A stretch of DNA of 64,000 nucleotides from Eutrigla gurnardus (lineage: Eukaryota > Chordata > Actinopteri > Perciformes > Triglidae): positions 7,978,016 through 8,042,015 of the forward strand of contig OY741284.1 in assembly GCA_963514095.1 (NCBI GenBank), in the 5' to 3' direction. The notes beneath the pieces were generated by a model, which worked only from the letters and a program-made list of their open reading frames with translations, made no database searches and had not been told where the DNA came from. Position 1 is the first letter of the stretch; every line of letters begins with the position of its first letter. Below, in pieces: positions 10,221 through 21,447 of this stretch. A program made the position numbers and the translations under genes.

Positions 10221-11680
10221 CTCAAGTCTCAAGTCTCAGTACACTGACAGATATGAACCAAAGGCCAGACGTACGCCACAGTCGGTGAAATCAGAGCTCT
10301 GAAGCCGTGAGCTCCATCAACAAGCTTTCTTGAGAAATATATATTTGATTTTGCTTAGACTTTATTTTCACAATTAATTCTTTCAAGGTGGATATTCTTC
10401 CAAGACCAAAAAAGATGGTTTTGTCCAATGACCTCTTGTTTAATCAAATTAATGAGGCATTAGTCCGTCTAAGACGCCGGCTTATTAAAAAGCAGTTTGA
10501 ACAACGAAGCCTGATTAAACAATGTGCCAAGTGAGCATTCTTTGATGGAATATTCTCAAATTGAACGCTAATTCTATTTTCTGCAGCAAGTCTTTCATTA
10601 AGAAAGATCAGTGTGTGTTCTGGAAATATGCTTTCTTTAGTTTCATTCCTGTTATGAATCCTGCAACAGGATCAGATCATATCATACCAAAGTGTTTTAT
10701 TTTCCTAAGCGTGGAATGTGCCTTGTTTATTATCATTATACCTCTTTTTAATTTTAATTAAGTGTATTATTACCAAATGAGCTAAAGTAGTGGACTTCAG
10801 TCAGTCTGTATATCTTTAATGTATAGAAGAAAGCTGGCAACAAGCGGCTGATATGGATATTTGGAAATGCAGACGTTACTTCATGTTGTAAACCAATCCA
10901 CTGACAACGATAAACACTTTCTGTGTCTCCCCTTTATTATTCAGATTTTCTTATTCCATGCATGCTGGGTTGTTCCACACATGCACCTTTGCAGAAATAA
11001 AGCGTAACACAGATAAATGCTACAAGTCCTAACACGTCCCCAGTGAGCAGGTTTATTTCATTTATAGTCCTCGTTGTTCTTATCCAACACACCTTTCATT
11101 CACGGCACACAAACACAATGTCAGACACGCGAGCTGCTGCTGCAAACACGCTGCTGCTGCTGACGAGCCACGGGAGAAGAGAAAAGAGCCATTGTGATGA
11201 CTGACTTTGCAGCAGGAGGGGCCGACCTTGAGCTAGCGCCTCTTCCTTCAACCCGAAGAGCAAAAACCTGGAGAACCGGGAGGACGTCGGCAACTTCTCG
11301 CTCACAGCAAATCCCCACGGCGACACAAATCACACATCCAGCTTGTCCTCGTTGAATAAACGGCTGAGGCTCGATGCGCCAACCGGACCTCTGCAGAACA
11401 CCTCGCTGTTGTCAGGTGTGTAGACGAGCCATTTACATATTCCTCACCTCTGCTGTGCTATTAATCCAATAGACGGTGATACAACATACATCTCTAACAT
11501 TCTCAGCATCGTCTCCTTCACATGTAGTGCCTATCGTTACCCAGAATGCCTTGCCTGGCCTCGGTGCTTCCAGTCAAGCTCTGTGTGGGAGAATTAACCA
11601 TTCTACTATAACTAGGCCTGCAACAAACCATTCTTTTTTATCATTCATTCGTTTTCCAATTATTTACTTAATTAGTTAAT

Positions 11681-11933
11681 TTAAAGGTTGAGTAGGTGAT
11701 TCTATTCAGAAACACTTTCTGTTATATGACTTGAAATCCTTGTGACATACTGATAGCAATGAATACAAGAAATGTAAAATGAAAAAAAAAAAAAATTGGG
11801 CCGAAGAAAATAATTAGTCTGTCAATACTATCTTCCTGATTGCAACACTCGAACACTCGTTTGGCGTTCTGGGGTAGCGGCTTTGAACAGAGGTCAAAGT
11901 GTGTTTTTTCCAAATTAACTACTCTGCCTTTAA
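11681..11933. mobile_element. 253-bp MITE with TTAA-containing inverted ends (R3)
   Basis: The left end reads TTAAAGGTTGAGTAGGTGA. The reverse complement of the right end reads TTAAAGGCAGAGTAGTTAA. These agree at 15 of 19 positions. Both ends carry TTAA, the target preferred by piggyBac-type transposases, so a TTAA-targeting non-autonomous element is a fair inference. There is no transposase ORF. The 133-residue minus-strand frame running through it (11722-12123) is a chance frame. Confidence 0.6.
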
Positions 11934-12390
11934 CTTTTGTTTGTGGTTTATGAAATGTCCGAAAAGAATGGAAACATTTATGCTCCAATTTTGACATTGG
12001 AAGTGATGTCCAACAGTCCAAAACGCAAATATAAAAAGAAAAAGCATCGCTAAGCTCTCGTAAACATGGATGTGAACGATAAAGTTTTCCCAAAAGTCGT
12101 CCCTGAGGAAGTGAGTCCAACATGTTTGTAAGGCCTCAAGGATGCACACAACGGGGAAAACAATTATTTTAAAGGCGACTGTGTTTGTTTACGAGAAGAC
12201 ACCACAGGGTTCCTTTAACCGCCCCTTGTATTTGCTGAAAGACCCTGTGTTTAATAAGCACCCGGGCATTCTCCATCCATTTCTCTCTATTACCTGAATA
12301 CTAATGTCCTCTGCCCAGTAGTTTATATCCTCCTTCCTCCTGTGGCTTGTCGTTTTTTTTCTCTTCTCTATGTTTGTGCGCACTTACATA

Positions 12391-12414
12391 AACACACACA
12401 CACACACACACACA
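12391..12414. repeat. (CA)n microsatellite
   Basis: A pure CA run of about 24 bases. Confidence 0.95.
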
Positions 12415-13273
12415 TCACAGAGGCACATCTGCATCCACAGCCACGGGAGCATGTCTATGCTAATCAGCTGGCGGGATCTGCAGCGAGCTTGGCTCCAACC
12501 CGACAGGGAATCCTAGCTGCTATTTATATCCCTCCCATGTTCTCCCACTGCCTGTCCCTTTCATTAACACTGGTGCCGACTTCCCCCAGACAAAAGGCCT
12601 TAATTAAAACCGGGATCCCGTACGTATACCGCGAGACGTCGGCGAAGGAGGCTTTCTGAAATGACTTTGAACCTGTGACACACGAGGAGGGCCACCATCA
12701 ATGATTCATCAACAGAGAGTTGTCAGTACAAGCACGGAATATAGATCAAGGTTCAGAATTCTGTTTTCATTTTCCGTAATCTAATCGAATCGAATCTCTG
12801 GATTCAAAAACTGTACGAAGCATCATTTCGAATATGATTGAGATTAAAAGTAAAAGGAAAAACAACTTCGGTGCACATTTCTTGCTATATTTGACTGACA
12901 TCGTATTCAACCGAGAATCCATTTATCTCCTGTTCCTCCTGAGAGAGCTACAATCACACCATATTGCCTGCAGATGATGCCACAGATTACAGACGCACGT
13001 TTCCACCTGAAACACTCGAATAACAGATTTTTATGAGGAGAATTTGTTGCGTTTAAAAAAAAAAAGAATCAGATGAGCAGCTCCTAATGACATGACTTGA
13101 TGGAGTGTGGCTTTCTGAAATGGAGACAGCATCGAGGTGGAGCCTCTTCTCATCCACTCCACACATACACCCGTGATGTAGCAACACACATCACCTTGGA
13201 AACAAGTACTCTTCTCTGAGCATCGTTACCATAGTAAAGCATGTGACCTCTCCCCTTTGTTGTGCTGCATCTG

Positions 13274-13302
13274 TTTGTCTTCTGCATTGTGCAGAAGACA
13301 AA
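13274..13302. repeat. 13-bp perfect snap-back inverted repeat, 3-nt loop
   Basis: TTTGTCTTCTGCA (13274-13286) is followed by the loop ttg and then its exact reverse complement (13290-13302). The stem is too short for a pre-miRNA. The tiny loop suits a template-switch origin. Confidence 0.8.
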
Positions 13303-14577
13303 ACCGATCATTCCCTCCACTGACAGTCAGTCATCTCCGACCTCGCAATCTTTGACTTCATAAATGAAAGCAAGCAGGTGACTCGTGCTCAAATGTTTAT
13401 ATGAATTTATAAAAGGTGACAAAAATAAAGGGAGCCTTTAAAATAGGCACTATCCACACACGACCATCTTGTTGCAAAATGTTATGTATTCAGACCAGCG
13501 CACCCAAAAAGGGATTTCCCACCTTCCTGTTATATTTAAATATATCTTTCAGTCCAAACATTTAAATAATAAAAATGTGTTTGCATGCCAACATCAACGT
13601 AAAGGCAGGAATCAAGCCCATCTCATTCTCAATGCTCAGAAATCACTTTTACTTGTTCAGACATTTTATTTAACACATCATTACTCTCCACTTTTAGGAT
13701 AAACAATGCTTCAAATCCAGCCGATTATCATCAGGCAAAAGAAGAGCATCACACTCGATTGTTTCCTTGGAAACTGTTGTTTTTTTTTCACATTAGCAGA
13801 AAGTAGCTATCAATTACATCTGCACACTTTGACTTCAACTAATTACAAATTCAAAACAACAACCACCACTCGGAAAAATCCCAAAACATATTCTAGGAAA
13901 TAAAAAAAGGCAAAAGCTGAATGTGGTTAATGTGATGGTGACATTGAAAGGCCGAGTTATGAAGGTTAAGGAGACAGTAATGTTTTCACAAAAATCCAAG
14001 ACAGCGATTTATGACATTACCTGCAGGAAAAGAATCAGGCTCAAGACCTCCGACTGTCAGGAGGCTGTGAGACAGAAAGTGGGCCCGTCTCCTTAAATAT
14101 TTCATGCCGATATTATCTCCGAATAACCATAATCTAAAACTGGCCACCCCGTTGAACCCTTCATCCTCCAGATTTCCGCACATCGGCTGCTGCTGTGTGA
14201 ATTGGATTTTCTTTATTTAGATATATAGTGCACCACAAGATGGACATTTTGGTATTTTAATGTACAGGTGGAAACACTGTAAAATAATCCTTCATATCAA
14301 ACCATTTTGTAAACACGCCTTATTTTGTTCAATCAAATTCAATAAAATCCGCTGGTTTTAAGTCGTTTCCAATGCAAACCCATGACTTCCACATGGTTTG
14401 TTGGATTTATTTTCTTGATTCGGGATTAAGAAATGGCCTCTTTCTTGTTCTTTTGTGTTTCAATTACAGAAAAAAGTACTAGAAGTCTATGAAAATTGCT
14501 TCCAAAAACTGTATTGTAAGTAACGTCTTTAAATGAACATATTTTCTCCTGGATTGTGTTTGTTTTTGACGTATCAC

Positions 14578-14665
14578 AAATATGTAGGAGGAGGAGGTCG
14601 GGTGAACGGATGGGTCAAACACGGGACTTTTACCAAGCAGACCGGAGTTCGTGTCCAGTTTAAAA
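14578..14665 (+). repeat. Dispersed repeat R5, copy 1 (partial)
   Basis: The block 'gggtcaaacacgggactttt' ... 'ccggagttcgtgtcc' aligns with the block at 15930-15990 ('gggtcccaaagtaggggact' ... 'ccagtgttcatgtccc'). I recognise this as a common fish interspersed sequence of unknown class. Confidence 0.45.
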
Positions 14666-15201
14666 ACAAAAACTTTCACTAAACCCAAGAGATTGTGTTG
14701 CCTTAACCTTAATATAATTGAGAATACAGTTTCAAAAAGACAAAATTGCCACGAGGGTTTAAGAACACTATAACATTCATATGCAATGAAATGTCTATAT
14801 GAAACACATTTTGGCTATTTTATTCTGGAGGCTGGGATGAATATAAACCAAATGACACACTAGAGATTTTTGTTATGGGTGTAGTGATGCAATTCTGCTT
14901 TCAAGGGTAAAAGAGTGTGTTTTGAAGCCGAGGAGCGCTTACGTGCTGCCGAACCTAGATTTTGTTCTGTATTATTTTCTTTGATGTTACGATTATTGCT
15001 TTGATCTCCCGAGTAATTCATTCATTCTTCGAGTTCATTCTTCTGTGGAGTAGGTCGGCTTCGGCGGCACACTTCGAACTCCAAGCACCCTGAGGAGAAA
15101 TCCTACGTCGTATACATTCGGTCACCAGGGTGGCGGCGGGGGAGGGAATAAGAGAAAACAAACAGCGGCGGGGGTCCTCGAACGCACTCCCGTGGCCTTA
15201 C

Positions 15202-15351
15202 GTCAGGATCAAAACCTCGAAAAAGGTCAACTGGGTGATCACGCCGTAGCGTTGGAGCATCGACGACGGGGCGTCGGCCTCTGTGGTTAAGTGCCACTCG
15301 TGCTTGCTAAGCTTATAATACAGCAGCTGAATCAATGCTTTGTTAAACACG
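15202..15351 (-). CDS. Candidate coding exon of an unidentified gene
   Basis: Read on the minus strand, the segment follows an acceptor-like tract (cctcccattttatggattccag) and ends at GAC|GTAAGG, a good donor. It is 150 bp long, starts with the last base of a codon and ends with two bases of the next, so it would be a frame-preserving exon of about 50 codons. The frame is open throughout, and 37 of 49 full codons end in G or C (28 of the last 33), unlike the AT-leaning surroundings. The peptide looks like folded protein: it begins VFNKALIQLLYYKLSKHEWH, continues into a hydrophobic helix-like stretch and ends near TFFEVLIL. I do not recognise the family. No partner exons were found, so it could be an isolated exon of a gene with large introns, a retrogene scrap or a transposon fragment. 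Confidence 0.3.
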
Positions 15352-15929
15352 CTGGAATCCATAAAATGGGAGGCGCAGGACACGCAATGAATAGCAATCA
15401 GACCACGCACTCACCCTCATATTCTACGCAGACAGAGAAGCAGGCGGTGGAGAAATCCCGTCAGCAACAGTACGACCTGCTTGTGTTTCTATCTTTATTT
15501 CACCTGCAGAGTAAAGGTCACGATCGGCTCCGGGGCGCGTACTCAGGAGGAGGTTCGGTACCGTGGGGACGCGGTGGAGAGGTCGTGCAACAACCTATTA
15601 CTGCAAACAGGCCAGCTCTTTTATGAAGTCATCCCTGTTAGCAACGTTGCATGACTGTGGTCAATAATGTAAAGTCCCTTCACCCTCACAAGGGACAAAG
15701 AAAAGCAGCAAATGTGTTGTTTTTGTCATTGTACAAAAACAATCTGAATCAATCCAAATCGGTTTCTCCTTTGTGCTTCAAACCTCTGCTGTTTTTTAGT
15801 CTCTGTTGAACACAATCGATTTTCTAAGTACAGCCTTTTATTTTGTGACCAATTAAATGTTTTCCTTTTGCTTTGGTAGAGACGACACAAGCATCTGTAC
15901 AAAGACCCACTTAAAAATACTCAAATAGG

Positions 15930-16140
15930 GTTGGGTCCCAAAGTAGGGGACTTTCACCCAGGAAACCAGTGTTCATGTCCCGTGTGACACTAAACGTGAA
16001 GGTTGACTTATTTTAAGTTACACGTTACATGCTATGGTCTACTTAACTATGTTACGTAGGTAACGCCGCCTGCTCATTTATGTAAGAAACATGCTAATTT
16101 TAACGCAAACCACAATCTTTTCTGAAACATTTTAGCCAAC
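15930..16140 (+). repeat. Dispersed repeat R5, copy 2
   Basis: It begins with 'gggttgggtcccaaagtagg', passes 'gttcatgtcccgtgtgacac' and reaches 'aaaccacaatcttttctg'. The first half matches 14610-14660, and the last part resembles 9592-9622. There is no coding capacity. The ends are uncertain. Confidence 0.45.
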
Positions 16141-16149
16141 TACAACACC

Positions 16150-17980
16150 AAAACAATCTAAATTGATAAATAGTAATACAGGTAAGAAGAAAAATATGGA
16201 TTTTGGGGTGAAATGTCCCTTTAACAGTCTATTTGTTTTATGTGTAAATACTTATGAAATATGATGTGCAGTTTTCACAGTGGGGTTTTCCTACTCTGAC
16301 TTGAGTAAATGATCAGACTTCCTCCTTCCTGACGACATACAGACGGAGTTATGTAACAGGAGTGGTCTCTCTCCTCTCCACCTCCGGGGGAGATTCGGTG
16401 TTCTGGATGACAAGAGTAAGCCGTTTCCTTCAACGAGTTCCAGATTAAAAGGACGTAAGGCTGCAATTAATTTGACGCCGATGCAAAAGGAGGGTTTGGC
16501 AGAGGCGAGTTGCCGGCAGCACTTCCTCGAGGACACGGCGGCAGCAGCAGTTCATTCACGCGGAACCAAGCTGAGCCCGCAAATCCAATATTCCAATACT
16601 GCTCCTCTCCAGAAGACAAACCCGCTCATGCCTGACGCTGCTGCAGCCAAGGTGAGGAGACAAATTCTGCACCGCAAACACATCATCAAAACTTCATATA
16701 AACAACGGCGGGGTGAGAAAGTTTTTGCAACGCGCCTCAAAGCGCTCCTGGAGGAGCCCCGGGAATCAAGCAGGCGTCTTCATCTTTATTCACAAAAGGC
16801 GGCAGCGACTCGGCGAGAACACAACATGCAGCCATCACTGAGATCCTGACATTATGCAGATTCACTAATTGAAATTCAAATTTGCGATTCTTTTTTTTGC
16901 ATTCAAACAAGCGTGTGATGAGTCAGAGAGGCTTTCCGGAGCGTCTCATTCAGGGTCTCATCATGTGGATCTCTCCAGGACAGCGGGTCCGATCCCCCCC
17001 ACGTTCGGCTCGATGTAAACCTTTTGAATGCATCGCAGATTAATGACCGAGAACTAACCATTTCAAACATGAAAAAGACGCCTATTGATTGCAGCTCAAT
17101 AGTGTTTACTACATTCCTGGAATGGAATTCCCTTTGGTGTAAATATGACACGAACAATCAGACAAAATCAATAACAACACACGGTGAAATTACACGGCCT
17201 TGATGTCAGCGCTTTGGCCGTGTGCTGGGTCCAACAAGGATAATATGACTTAACTGCTGCTGCCATATAAATGACATATTATATGTTTCTCATCACACGT
17301 GGTGATAATGGACGGCAGCTGCTCCGCCAGCGCAGCAGCTACATGTGGGAACGAGCCCCAGTGGCCTTGTTTGACCTTTTGGATGGCGTGTTAATTAATG
17401 CGCACGGCAAAAGTCAAAATCCTATCGTGCATCGACTGGAGTATGAAACTCCATCCCACTCGGCTGAACTCCACCCATTAATCAACGTGAGCTCACATAT
17501 TGATTTGACTCACACAGGCATCGTTCTTCTGCTCTTAATTCATTGTCTGTGGGTGACTGACATCAATAACTTTACAGGAGCTATCGTTCACTTACAGTAT
17601 CGCAGTGCCAGCTTCACAGTGAGATTGATGATGATAAGGTCTCCCTCCACGAATGCACTGATTAAAAAAAAGTATATTTAAGTGAAAATGTATTTTTGTA
17701 TGTATTTTTCACGAGCATAATAGAGCTACACAGCTGTTCTAGTCCCTCCTGATAATGGGAATTCACTGTGATCGTTTTTTTAACATGAACGTGATAAAAT
17801 CTATAAATTGACACTTCTCTGAAAGTATGTCACCAATATCTGACGAATTGTTCTACTCTTGGTCTGAGGCTGTTTTTCATGGTTTATCCTAATTCCCTGA
17901 GTTCTATTGAAGGGGGATGTTGACACAGTTTAGTGTGGCAGACCTTAACTGGCCTCCACAGAGCACCACTGAGTCGGACC
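16150..17980. other. Unannotated sequence
   Basis: The longest frame is on the plus strand at 16472-16849 (125 residues, basic, no recognised motif). It contains a donor-like gccaag|gtgagg at about 16644-16655, but I found no convincing acceptor upstream. I do not call a gene. Confidence 0.4.
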
Positions 17981-18408
17981 CCTACACTGTATAGCCACTG
18001 TGATGTCTCCCTGGTTGTGGACTACGGTTTTGGAGTCTCGAATTCTGCATTTTGGCCGTTTTCATCTTGGATTTTGGGAACCAGAAGTACAACCGAACAT
18101 TGGATACCACATTTTTAGGAGACTCATTAACTTTTGTGCAGATAAACTGTTAAAAGTTAGACACAGTGGTAGCGACCTGTCAATCACTAGGTAGCCCCGC
18201 CCCTAATCCATCACCTGCGTTATGGTCTATTTGACTATATAGACCATACGTTACTAAATGAACATCATGCTGTATTGAAGAAGAAAACTAGAGATTGAGA
18301 CCATAAACGTATATTTATGTTTACAGAGATAATAAATCAAGAGAGAAGTAGGCTCATTTTCTCATAGACTTCCGTGCAATCAGATTGATTTTTCGCCTCC
18401 TGGTGAGA
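17981..18408 (-). repeat. Dispersed repeat R1, copy B
   Basis: In the opposite orientation to copy A: it opens with 'acactgtatagccactgtga', then 'gtggactacggttttggagt', 'ttttggccgttttcatcttg', 'ccagaagt', 'tagccccgcccc', 'gataataaatcaag', 'tctcatagacttcc' and 'cgcctcctggtga'. It lacks the gaagtgcc/aggcggcaacc end, so it is truncated there. There are no genes inside. Confidence 0.7.
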
Positions 18409-18409
18409 T

Positions 18410-21380
18410 CTTTTCATGCAACATCACTGGCCGACCTCACTCATTCTCTTTGGGTGGATTGAAATGAAAAACACGACTCATTTCCTCACTTCTCGGCGTG
18501 TCTCTGTAACAGCGAGGCTTTACTGCGAGCTGAAAGCTTCGAGAGGAAACAACCGCGGTACGAGTCTCCCAGGGTGCTTCGCTCCATCTCGGTCCCCCTG
18601 GGACTACGTGGCTTATCACCAGCGAGCTCAAACATCAAAGTGCGAGAGTGGGACTTCAGCGGCGCGTGACCGACTGCTAATACTGCCAACCGATGCTCCC
18701 ACCGATGCCAGCATTTGAACTTTGGCTTTCATGTCATATCTCTCTCCCTTCACTCCGATAATTACGCCACATATAAAAGACAGCCGTCACTCTCGGGGCG
18801 GATGTAAAATGCATGAGGAAGCATTGATTGATTGAAGTCCTAAATAGTTGATGAAAAGGGGCTTAAACAGAGGACAGGAGAGGGATGTTTGCGGAGCCGC
18901 TGATTTCCTCTAGAGATTAGCTGGTGTCACGATAAAGTCACTTCAAACGGCCCCCAAAAAAAAGAAAAGTTTCCGCACATCACGAGTGCAGCAGCTGGAC
19001 GTGACGACACCGACGCTCTCGGCTTTGAAGCGTCACATCGACGCCGGGTTCAAACGAGCAGCGGCGATGAGATGGAGTGGACGTCTTCCAGCGAGGCAAC
19101 CTTGACAAGGAGCGACAATAAAGCCAGCTGACGACTCGTGGACGCGTTGCAATCAGGAGTTTTTGCATCGTGAGCAGGGAAGCGCAAAACGCGACGGAGG
19201 GATCGCACAGGAGGAGGATGATGAACGGGAGAAATACTGACATGTTATTTCCTGTCTGCTGGATAGCATCACGGAGGACAGACAGGAAGTCGATCTGTTC
19301 GGGGAATCTGTGAGGAAATGAAGAAAGAGACGGGCGCTCGCCGTGCAGTCACCTGCCACACATTTCAGCTCCTTCATCTCTGCTCCCATCGCATCGCATG
19401 TCCCATTTCTGTCCCATCATGCATCTCACCCTAATGGGGTGAGATGCATGATGGGACAGAAATGTATATATGTATATATACCTGCACATATAGGAGACAG
19501 CGGCGCCTACGTGAACAGGGAGGAACCAGTCGACAGTAATTAGATCCGACTGTGTGGGACTATAGGCAGGCCTCCGCCATTTCCACTCAGGATTCAATCA
19601 AATCGACTTTCTGGCACTGGACCCCCGACCATACAAACCAAACCAAGCCCCACCCCCACCACGCCAGAACCCTGGGAGCTGATTGGCTGAGCAGCTCATG
19701 AGTCTGTTTGTCAGAAATACAAAACAGAGAGATGGAAAAAAATCAGGTGAAGAATTCATCAATACCTTTATTATTCCCCCCCCCCACCGTGTTATGGTTT
19801 ACTAGTCTCACATATCTTTTAATTTCTATTTCTGACATAAATAAACTTCATTAATTCTAGTTCTGGATGAATGCCCACCAGTTTCAGCATTCACAGCAGT
19901 TTCCACATCAAATGATCAAAACCCGAACCACTTTTATGACTAATAACTATATGTTTTTGTATATGTTGTGCTACTTTCTTTACTTTATTATGGACTTTCC
20001 ATTGTGTCCAGTTATTACTATTATGATTATGATTATTATGAACCAAGTAAAGTCCACTCTGAGAGACAGGGACATATAGTTATCGGTAGGAAACTACAAT
20101 AGATAGATCTATAGATAGAGTATAAGGATGGATGGCTGGTCACAAAGCAGTGAAAGACTAGAGGATTATGGGAGAACTGCCTTGTATGACTGCAGATCAA
20201 CAGACTATGACATTAAGGTCCGTTTGACTGTTTGCCTGATGAGGGATGTCACTTCCAGTCAGTGATCCCACCGCTGGGAATCATCCAGTTTCCTCATAAA
20301 CACGTCTTCAATCACTCTAGTGAGATAACATGTCTCAATGACTTCTGAATGGCCAGTAATGGGTTACACATCCAGTGGAGCGCCCGCTTGATGAAGTTAA
20401 TGAAACTTGAGTGACTAAAAAGGAGCGGCTGCACCTCACATGAGATCGGACCTCACAGAGGCTCGTCGCCGTGGGAAACAAAGCGAGGGCTGTGGAGGGA
20501 GAATGGAGCGTCTGTGCAGACTCACCTATTAGGTTAAGCAATTTGTGCGAGGCGCCAGAGAAAGAATGGCATCAGCTGTTCATTTTTTAAGAGGTAATTT
20601 TCATGAGAAATAAGGGTAAACAGGAATGTCATTATGAAATACTGTCTTCTAGGACATGTGGGCTTGTGCTTGTGGAAGCACAGTAAAAGGGGATTAAACA
20701 TTCTTGTTACAAATTAAAAGCAAAATGATGAATCATTTAACAAAACCCTTAATTTGTTTTCACAGCGGAGCAGCTTTGGGAAACCTGTACAGCAGCTGAT
20801 CGGTTGTTAGGAAGGAAATGGTATGACCCATGATGGGGGGGAGGGTCACTGAAATCTACAGGATCTACTTGTCTGGTAGTCACAGTAGGTTCACACTGAA
20901 CGAGACAAGAAGGCAGAAAAGACACAAAATTGCTTAACCTTTAGAAATATTTGAGACGTTTCATTGGGCCTCATGCAGGAAGCAACATAATAACACGTTT
21001 ATTATTCTACTACTACCTATTGAGTCATGTGTTTACGTCTTTTCTTCTAGTCTTGGTCTCCCAGGTGAAAGAACATTTTACGAGAGATAATAAAAAACAT
21101 TTTGTTGTCGCAGACCAACGTGAGGAAACATACATATACACACAGTTTAAATTTGAGGAACATAAAAACAAGATAAGGTGCCATGTATTGTCTCCTACGG
21201 AGAGTTTTAATGAAGATTAACGGAGAGCAAAAAGATAACAGCATCAAAATGAAGGGTTTAAAAAAAGAACAGTGCTGGGAAAGAAACTGTGTGCAGCGTC
21301 TGTGACAAGTCGTATGCCAAGCATGAAATCAGCATTACTCAAGGATAAAGTAATCGTTGCTGCCACAAAAGTGTGAAATC
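18410..21380. other. Unannotated sequence with a strong hairpin
   Basis: It contains the perfect inverted repeat at 19404-19464, a C9 tract near 19778-19786 and AT-rich sequence at 19930-20080. A 'tagatagatctatagatag' near-palindrome lies near 20102-20120. No gene is supportable. Confidence 0.45.
19404..19464. repeat. Perfect 28-bp hairpin with 5-nt loop
   Basis: The left arm 19404-19431 begins catttctgtcccatcatg. The right arm 19437-19464 is its exact reverse complement, and the loop is taatg. A flawless 28-bp stem means the structure is either recent or maintained. It has the size of a short hairpin RNA, but lacks the bulges and the larger loop typical of a vertebrate pre-miRNA. It is followed by atatatgtatatata. 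Confidence 0.95.
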
Positions 21381-21383
21381 TCA

Positions 21384-21384
<1 letters not shown>

Positions 21385-21444
<60 letters not shown>
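21385..21444. repeat. (CA)30 microsatellite
   Basis: A pure, uninterrupted CA run of 60 bases. It encodes a spurious Cys-Val stretch on the minus strand. Confidence 0.97.

Positions 21445-21447
<3 letters not shown>

Larger units (their letters stand above)
9310..11675. other. Unannotated AT-rich to mixed sequence
   Basis: The stretch 9690-9850 is strongly AT-rich with A-tracts. The words 'aaaccaccatcttttgatc' and 'tttctaaacgtaacc' (about 9592-9622) resemble part of the repeat seen again at 16000-16140. A degenerate minisatellite follows (9980-10220, listed separately). A CTG/GCTGCTG-rich patch lies near 11128-11165. No gene is supportable. Confidence 0.45.
11940..14575. other. Unannotated unique sequence
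   Basis: It holds a (CA)n tract (12391-12414), a small snap-back hairpin (13274-13302) and A/T tracts (about 13057-13067 and 13780-13790). No coding segment is supportable. Confidence 0.45.

Noticed and set aside
11722..12123. 133-residue minus-strand open frame
   Set aside because: It lies largely within the 253-bp MITE, whose family would carry the same chance frame.
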